Below are positions 59,284 to 64,000 of a DNA stretch of 64,000 nucleotides, in pieces. The position numbers and the translations under genes are program-made. The notes beneath the pieces were generated by a model. The model saw only the letters and a list, made by a program, of their open reading frames with translations, was not told the DNA's origin and made no database searches. Position 1 is the stretch's first letter; every line of letters starts with the position of its first letter. The stretch comes from DASWNP01 sp036399175 (GTDB lineage: Bacteria; Acidobacteriota; Blastocatellia; Pyrinomonadales; Pyrinomonadaceae): NCBI GenBank assembly GCA_036399175.1, contig DASWNP010000011.1:1-64000 (forward strand), in the 5' to 3' direction.

Positions 59284-60936
59284 TCAGCCCGCTTGGATGA
59301 AAACGTCCTGCCGCCCCCGGCTCTTCGCCGACGCCTGAAGTTGAGCGTGCGCGGGCTCGCCCTCGCTGCTCAGGCTCCCGGCGGTTCCGCGTTCGCGCTT
59401 TCGCTTTGTAGCTTCGAGCGCGGTGTCTTCGTTCGAGCCCTTACTGATTTGATAGACACGCCGCAGGCAGATGGCGTAGCCGACCAGATAGAAGGTGTAC
59501 CACTGGTAGGCCGAAGAGATAAAGAAGAGGTTGACCATAAAGCCCGCGAGGCTCGCCTGAATCCCGACGGCGAGATAATAGAAGCGCGACTGCGCTCGCA
59601 CGTCGAAGGTCTCGCGCTCTATCTGCCGCAGACGCTTGTAGGGGCTGTAGAGGAAGAGCCAGAAGACGACGAGCGCGGGCAAGCCCATCTCCGCCGCCAC
59701 CTGCGTATAAGCGTTGTGCGTCACCAGCCCGCGAATCGAGACGATGACGAAATTGCCCATCCCGACGCCGAAGAGCGGATTTAAGAGCGCCACTTTGATT
59801 GAGAGCAGCAGAAGGTTCTGTCGCTGCGGCGCAGAACCCATAGAGTCGCGGCTGTGATCGACGATGGACACGAGGCGCTCGGCGTAGCCCCCCGGCACGA
59901 GCGCGACGAGCACGACGAGCGCAGCGACGACGCAGAAGGCGACGAAGAGCCTGTTCCGGCGACGTATCTTCCATGCGAGCATGACGGCGGCAGCCGACAG
60001 CCCGAGGAAGCTTCCGCGCGAAAAGGTCAGGATGATGCTCGTCACCAGAAGCATCGCGCAGGCGGCATAGACGAGTTTGGCGAGCGCGTTTCGCGTGCTC
60101 AGCATGAGAGCGGCCGTGATGGGCGTCATCAGCAGAAGATTGAGCGCCAGCTCGTTCGGATTGCCGAAGAGCCCGCCGATTCTCCCCGCGATGCGGTAGC
60201 CATCGACCGTCAGGTTGCCGCTCCGGTAGTCGGCGAGCGCGCCGAAGCTCAGCACCGTGCAGACGACGAGTCCCAGAAAGAGCAGCCAGCGCAGTCGGCG
60301 CTCCGTGCGCGTCACGTTCACCATCACGACGAACATGAGGACGGCCTTGATAAAGGTCGAGTTGAAAGTTTCCCAAGCGAGCGCCGTGTCAATCGCCAGA
60401 GGCATCGACAGAAGCGCCGCGACGACGAAGAGGAGCGCCAGATTCACCTCGCGCGGGCGAACCGTCAGACTGCCTTCGATGGAGAGCTGCGCAGGGATGT
60501 AGATTAAAAGCGTGAGGAAGGCGACCCAGAAGGCCATCGTCTTGAAAGAAGAGAGCGCGGGGATAAACTCGTAAGGGCGGAAGTAGAGGACGATGGTGAA
60601 GAGGAAGAGACCGGCGTAGCTGACGGCGTGGCCGCGTCGCGCCATCCAGACGGCGCGCGAATCGGCGCGGCGCGGCGCGGCGTCTTTCGTCTCTGCGGCG
60701 TCGGTCGTCTCTTCGCCGATGGAAGCGTTGACGACCGTGCGCGCCGACCAGTCTGTCTCGCCCGTCCCGCGCGCCGTTTCATCCATTCTGCGCGAAGGCC
60801 AAGCCCCTTCGGCCTCGGCGCGCAGAGACCAGTCGGCGTCAGCATCCGTCTCGCCGTCGAGCCGACGCCCCGCGCGCGCGCGACGCCGCCCCGCCAGTGG
60901 CTCGTAATCTGGAAACTGGTCGTCTCTGGATGACAT
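59284..60936 (-). CDS. O-antigen ligase/polymerase (Wzy/WaaL) family protein
   Basis: Polytopic membrane protein. A hydrophilic N-terminus of about 95 residues, rich in Arg, Glu and Asp, precedes about twelve membrane segments (first: YAGLFLFTIVLYFRPYEFIP). The family region is GRIGGLFGNPNELALNLLLM (about 255-275), SIILTFSRGSFLGLSAAAVM, NPLFGVGMGNFV, and GLVTHNAYTQVAAEMGLPAL with the conserved histidine. A charged tail of about 60 residues follows the last helix. It may be either the polymerase of the polysaccharide or a ligase. ATG 60936 is chosen over GTG 60945. It is the first gene of the minus-strand polysaccharide operon, downstream of a long dyad. Confidence 0.9.
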   Translation of the reverse strand: MSSRDDQFPDYEPLAGRRRARAGRRLDGETDADADWSLRAEAEGAWPSRRMDETARGTGETDWSARTVVNASIGEETTDAAETKDAAPRRADSRAVWMARRGHAVSYAGLFLFTIVLYFRPYEFIPALSSFKTMAFWVAFLTLLIYIPAQLSIEGSLTVRPREVNLALLFVVAALLSMPLAIDTALAWETFNSTFIKAVLMFVVMVNVTRTERRLRWLLFLGLVVCTVLSFGALADYRSGNLTVDGYRIAGRIGGLFGNPNELALNLLLMTPITAALMLSTRNALAKLVYAACAMLLVTSIILTFSRGSFLGLSAAAVMLAWKIRRRNRLFVAFCVVAALVVLVALVPGGYAERLVSIVDHSRDSMGSAPQRQNLLLLSIKVALLNPLFGVGMGNFVIVSIRGLVTHNAYTQVAAEMGLPALVVFWLFLYSPYKRLRQIERETFDVRAQSRFYYLAVGIQASLAGFMVNLFFISSAYQWYTFYLVGYAICLRRVYQISKGSNEDTALEATKRKRERGTAGSLSSEGEPAHAQLQASAKSRGRQDVFIQAG

Positions 60937-60983
60937 CTGCGGCACTCTGCCACCTTGAACTCGGACGTTTCCTTCGGCGCGCA

Positions 60984-61017
60984 GTCGTCAGACGAAGCCG
61001 AGGCTTCGTCTGACGAC
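60984..61017. promoter_or_regulatory. Perfect 16-bp dyad upstream of the polysaccharide operon
   Basis: GTCGTCAGACGAAGCC (60984-60999) and its exact reverse complement (61002-61017) flank two bases. It lies 48-81 bases upstream of the first operon gene. It is flanked by direct copies of GTTCAAGG (minus strand). It could be an operator, attenuator or terminator for upstream transcription. Confidence 0.55.
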
Positions 61018-61052
61018 GCACGAGTTCGGAAACAGTCGCCTTGAACAGCTCT

Positions 61053-61101
61053 GACGACAAAAGTCGTACGGAGGCAGGGGGCACTCCCGCCTCCGTCCGA
61101 C
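61053..61101 (-). terminator. Intrinsic terminator of the sigma-like regulator gene
   Basis: On the minus strand CGGAGGCGGGAG pairs with CCCTGCCTCCG across a short loop, within outer GTCGG/CGAC pairing, and TTTT follows. It lies about 70 bases after the stop at 61172. Confidence 0.65.
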
Positions 61102-61171
61102 CGTGCGGCGCTTCAGGGCGCTCAGTAAAATCTACTTCAGTTGAGCGCCGAGCCTTCTCGGAAGAGCGACT

Positions 61172-62383
61172 TTAAACCGCTACGCTCTCCTCGTCGCCGA
61201 CCAGCACGAGCATACGCACGCGCTCGCGCAGAGCTTGCTCGAATCGTCGCGCTTCCTCAATCTCGGAGAAAGCGAGCGCGCGAAGCTGCTGCTCGATGCG
61301 CCGACGATAGTCGGAGACGAGCGAGTCTGAGACGTTCAGACGCGCTGCGGCCTCCAACTGCGTGATGTGAACCGGGCTCAGGTAACAATGCCAGAGGACG
61401 CCGAGCATTCGGTCGTACTGCTTCGTCTTGCCGCGCACGGCTGAGTGCAAGCCCTTCAGGAACAAATCGACGACGCCGACCGTCTCCTTCTCGGCCTCTC
61501 GCCGCAGAAGCGACTGCTCGGGATTCTCGCGCCCATCGACGGGCTCGAACTGTCGTCCGCTCTCGTCGTCGTCGCTGCCGCCGAGCGGCACCAGATAGAT
61601 GTCCATGACGGGCAGACGCGTCATTACGAGGCTTCTCAGCGTTCGCACATCGACAGCCGAATCGCAGGCTTCCAGAACAGAGATAATCAAATCTTCGAGG
61701 TCGGAGTTGGAGATGATGATTTGCGCGTCGCCCGTGCAGCCGACCATGCGCGTGTCGCGCTGGCGAACGGGAATGAGCTGTACGCGCTGCTCAAGCTCCT
61801 GTGTGGCGCGGCGCACTTTGTCGTCGCGCCATTCGCTGAGGCCGTAGATTCGGTCGACGAGGCGACGGTGCGGCTCGTCTTCGCCGCCGTTGGAATCGAG
61901 GCGGCGGAAGTTCGGGCTCGACTGGATGATGGTCGAGATGCGGCGCGCGAGGCGGTAGGACTCCGGGTGACGCTTGCGCAGCTCGGCGGTCAGAAGATTG
62001 GTCAGCTCAATCTGTCCGATTTCGCATTCGATTTCGGCGTCCGACATCCGCGTGTCGAGGTAGTGTTGAAAGCGCGACTTGGCGAGCAGCGTGACGAAGA
62101 GTTCCTGCGTCAGGTCGGTGTAGGCGCTCCCTCTGTCGCCTTCCTGTACGAGCAGACCAGCGCTGTGTGAAGCGCGCACCAAAGGATGATTGCTGACGAG
62201 GCGTTGCAGCTCGACCCAGAGACGATTGACATCGGAGCGGCGCAGGGATTCGACCCAGGGGCCGCTGCGATGCGTGCGCTCCGTCGAGCCGGAATGCTCC
62301 GCCTCGGGTCTCGACTGTTCTTCGGTGGCACTGGTCATGGGATTATTCAAGTATTGATTTTGATCGGCAGATGTGACAGCCAT
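61172..62383 (-). CDS. Sigma-factor-like regulatory protein
   Basis: Cytoplasmic protein of about 403 residues that I do not assign to a named family. The N-terminal half contains AYTDLTQELFVTLLAKSRFQ and RYL-like FQHYLDTRMSDAEIECEIGQ, which recall sigma region 2. The C-terminal part has a helix-turn-helix, SPVHITQLEAAARLNVSDSL followed by VSDYRRRIEQQLRALA, which recalls sigma region 4. Between them is an acidic, variable region (GGSDDDESGRQFEPVDG). The start is ambiguous: GTG 62422, ATG 62383 and ATG 62338 have no ribosome site; 62383 is listed. It is divergent from a zf-HC2 protein gene, the usual neighbour of an anti-sigma pair, and lies beside the polysaccharide operon, so it may control it. 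Function is inferred. Confidence 0.55.
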   Translation of the reverse strand: MAVTSADQNQYLNNPMTSATEEQSRPEAEHSGSTERTHRSGPWVESLRRSDVNRLWVELQRLVSNHPLVRASHSAGLLVQEGDRGSAYTDLTQELFVTLLAKSRFQHYLDTRMSDAEIECEIGQIELTNLLTAELRKRHPESYRLARRISTIIQSSPNFRRLDSNGGEDEPHRRLVDRIYGLSEWRDDKVRRATQELEQRVQLIPVRQRDTRMVGCTGDAQIIISNSDLEDLIISVLEACDSAVDVRTLRSLVMTRLPVMDIYLVPLGGSDDDESGRQFEPVDGRENPEQSLLRREAEKETVGVVDLFLKGLHSAVRGKTKQYDRMLGVLWHCYLSPVHITQLEAAARLNVSDSLVSDYRRRIEQQLRALAFSEIEEARRFEQALRERVRMLVLVGDEESVAV

Positions 62384-63039
62384 GTTAATCGCAGAGGTTT
62401 TTGAGAGCAAGGGTGGAAGCACGGGTGGGTTTCCTACGGGGCACGCGAGGCGTTCGAGAGGGTCGTGAGTATCTCGCGTTTTCAGTCAATATCGCTTGCG
62501 GGAAGCGATAGTGCGCCCACTTACGAGGCCGTTGCCGAAGTCACACTCTCATTCTGGGGAGAAGACGAGGAACCTCTTACGAACGCGCGAGACTCTGATT
62601 TTGAATCAACTTGGAGTCCGCACCGGCTGACCGCAAAAGGATTCGGGCGCGGCCACCGAGAAGGGAGTCAGGAAGGTTCGAGGAACGTCCCCGACGACAC
62701 AACGGATGTTAGCAGCAATCCCGGAAATGAGCAAACATTTTTTTACACCACTCTTAAAGCGTTGATAAGACAGAGAGAAAGAGTCTAAAAATAGGGTCTG
62801 GCGGGCAAACGAGTTGTGGAATCGAGCGAGCATTAAAGCTTTCTCTCCAAAGACCGAGAGAAGCGCACGTTAAGGGATTAACGGCTGCCGGTGGCTCCTC
62901 GCCACATGAAAAACCTTGCCCTAGCCTGTTCTGCGTGCTGTGCCTGTTTTACGAACGTCGCTTCCGCATTGAGACCGTAATGCGCCGCGAGTCGCTTCCG
63001 AACGACTCACCTGGCCGGGATAGAAGAAGGAGAAGAACC
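62384..63039. other. Divergent intergenic region with possible promoter
   Basis: About 650 bases between the sigma-like gene and the zinc-finger gene. On the plus strand TTGATA (62762-62767) and TAAAAA (62786-62791) are 18 bases apart and could drive the zinc-finger gene. A 107-codon frame at 62465-62788 (GTG start) has no ribosome site and ordinary composition for noncoding DNA here; it is not called. No promoter was recognised for the sigma-like gene. Confidence 0.45.
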
Positions 63040-63372
63040 ATGCGTTCTTTAAGCACAGCCGAATTCCGCAAAACGAAAGTTTGCCCTTCAGCCCAAATCC
63101 TACTCCTCTATCAAGAAGCGAGCCTGACCGAGACTCGCCGCCGACGCGTCGCCGCGCATCTCTCCGGATGCGACTTCTGCGGCGCTGAGATGCAGCTACT
63201 TTCCACGCACCGGCCTTCAATGGCGACTCAGGCCGCAGCGTCTGAACTGCGCCCGATACCTGCGGCTCTGCGCCGTCTGGCGGAAGATTTACTGAGCCAC
63301 CCCGTGCGCGCCCTCGCAATCTTCGCCGAAATCAGCTTCGACCGCGAGCCGCTAACGCTAACCGACGCCTGA
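63040..63372 (+). CDS. zf-HC2-type zinc-finger protein, possible anti-sigma
   Basis: Small 110-residue protein with one zinc-finger of the HC2/anti-sigma type: a cysteine in KVCPSAQ (about 14), then AAHLSGCDFCGAEM with the H-x3-C-x2-C pattern (about 37-44). There is no membrane segment, unlike many anti-sigma factors, so it would act in the cytoplasm. The ATG at 63040 has AAGGAG 7 bases ahead; the longer frame upstream lacks one. It is divergent from the sigma-like gene at 61172-62383, which suggests a regulator pair. Confidence 0.7.
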   Translation: MRSLSTAEFRKTKVCPSAQILLLYQEASLTETRRRRVAAHLSGCDFCGAEMQLLSTHRPSMATQAAASELRPIPAALRRLAEDLLSHPVRALAIFAEISFDREPLTLTDA

Positions 63373-63431
63373 AACAAGCGGCCTGACAGACGCGCGCCGA
63401 AAATCAGCACGAAACTCAGGGCCGAACTCGA

Positions 63432-63450
63432 AGCCGTCCGTTCGACGGCT
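63432..63450. terminator. Hairpin between convergent genes
   Basis: AGCCGTC (63432-63438) pairs with GACGGCT (63444-63450) over a 5-base loop. No T-tract follows. It lies between the zinc-finger gene (+) and the acyl-CoA synthetase gene (-). Confidence 0.35.
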
Positions 63451-63561
63451 CGCCGCCTCGCGCCGCGCTTAACTACGCTTTTCTCCCGCCAAGCTACCCA
63501 ACCTTAATCTACTTCGATTCTCTGCCGAGCCCCGATTCTACGCCGCGCGTTCTGTCTCGCC

Positions 63562-64000
63562 TCAGTCCTCTTTCGATGCCGCGCCGCCGTAAAGCTCGTC
63601 GATGAGCGCGCCGTATTTTTCGTCGATGATGCGCCGCTTGACCTTGAGCGTCGGCGTCAGCTCGCCGCCGTCGATGGAGAACTCTTCGTGCAGCAGCGCG
63701 ACGCGGCGCACGCGCTCGTAGTCGGCCAGCGTCGAGGTGAGCTGCGAGACTTCGCGCTGCACGAGCTTGATGGCCGCCGGGTTGCGACTCCAATCGACGC
63801 GCGTGCGCGCCGCCTCGCCATCCTCGCGCGGCATCGCGCTCTCAAGCGCGTCCCACTCGGGAATGATGAGCGCCGCAGGCTGCTTCCGGCCAGCGCCGAC
63901 GACGACCACTTGACTCACCAGAGAACTCTGCTTGATTAAGCTTTCGAGAAGCTGCGGAGCGACGTATTTGCCGTTCGACAATTTGAAGAGTTCTTTCTTG
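63562..64000 (-). CDS. AMP-dependent long-chain acyl-CoA synthetase, C-terminal part
   Basis: Truncated by the window edge; only about the last 145 residues are seen. The frame reads KELFKLSNGKYVAPQ at its right end, which is the conserved hinge (KELIKLxxGKYVAP) of long-chain acyl-CoA synthetases. It continues QVVVVGAGRKQPAALIIPEW and the A10-like lysine region ELTPTLKVKRRIIDEKYGAL, close to the C-terminal end of FadD15-type enzymes. The ATG at 63981 is internal and not the start. The gene activates fatty acids as acyl-CoA and ends in a short Ala/Ser/Asp tail. Confidence 0.88.
   Translation of the reverse strand, partial: KKELFKLSNGKYVAPQLLESLIKQSSLVSQVVVVGAGRKQPAALIIPEWDALESAMPREDGEAARTRVDWSRNPAAIKLVQREVSQLTSTLADYERVRRVALLHEEFSIDGGELTPTLKVKRRIIDEKYGALIDELYGGAASKED

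Noticed and set aside
62465..62788. 107-codon plus-strand frame with GTG start
   Set aside because: No ribosome site, no recognisable domain and mixed codon use. It was kept as noncoding, though a small gene cannot be excluded.
1..64000. CRISPR arrays, tRNA or rRNA genes, transposases
   Set aside because: The repeats present are heptad arrays without CRISPR-like spacers. No cloverleaf, rRNA segment or transposase motif was recognised on either strand by eye.

Overview
This 64 kb window is GC-rich and densely coded, mostly on the minus strand. It looks like a chromosome segment of a soil Gram-negative bacterium, probably Acidobacteriota of the Blastocatellia type. That placement is inference: it rests on an exosortase/PEP-CTERM system, a protein with a Solibacter-type C-terminal domain (TIGR03437), and the overall gene mix. 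No rRNA, tRNA, CRISPR array, prophage or insertion sequence was seen.

Layout. (1) 1-13 kb, housekeeping: an acyl-CoA dehydrogenase and an FAD monooxygenase (+); mreB, an S4-domain protein, a SurA/PpiC chaperone, mfd, a small conserved protein, rfaE2 and a 48-residue peptide gene (-); then lysS (+), which carries an AT-rich mosaic segment. (2) 13-31.3 kb (-), exosortase and exopolysaccharide machinery: TPR protein, Ycf48-like propeller, Wza-like export protein, sugar-phosphate transferase, tyrosine autokinase, exosortase-linked ATPase, Wzz-like chain-length protein, PrsT lipoprotein, EpsI, exosortase, and a large secreted beta-helix protein. The beta-helix gene has a long leader with two cyclic-di-GMP-I (GEMM) aptamers. 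(3) 32.2-35.4 kb: a PEP-CTERM protein (+), a second beta-helix protein and a YdcF-family protein (-). (4) 35.4-61 kb (-), a polysaccharide assembly operon: nucleotide-sugar dehydrogenase, seven glycosyltransferases, three asparagine-synthase-type amidotransferases, a heparinase-like lyase, a CapK/PaaK-like ligase, two methyltransferases, a Wzt/Wzm ABC exporter and an O-antigen ligase/polymerase-like protein. (5) 61-64 kb: a sigma-factor-like regulator (-), a divergent zf-HC2 zinc-finger protein (+) and the end of an acyl-CoA synthetase (-).

How the parts fit. Regions 2 to 4 read as one surface programme: glycans are built, amidated, exported and trimmed, while exosortase processes PEP-CTERM proteins at the envelope. 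The aptamers tie at least one secreted protein to a cyclic dinucleotide, the usual signal for matrix production.

The most unusual signal is not a gene. At least twelve sites carry paired, inverted arrays of a 7-bp unit, typically about five units per arm. The unit differs from site to site, but the architecture is the same. Most sit exactly at gene ends, and several supply stop codons or even protein termini. Four more single or partial arms exist. They look like a dispersed family of heptad-repeat palindromes that could act as bidirectional terminators.
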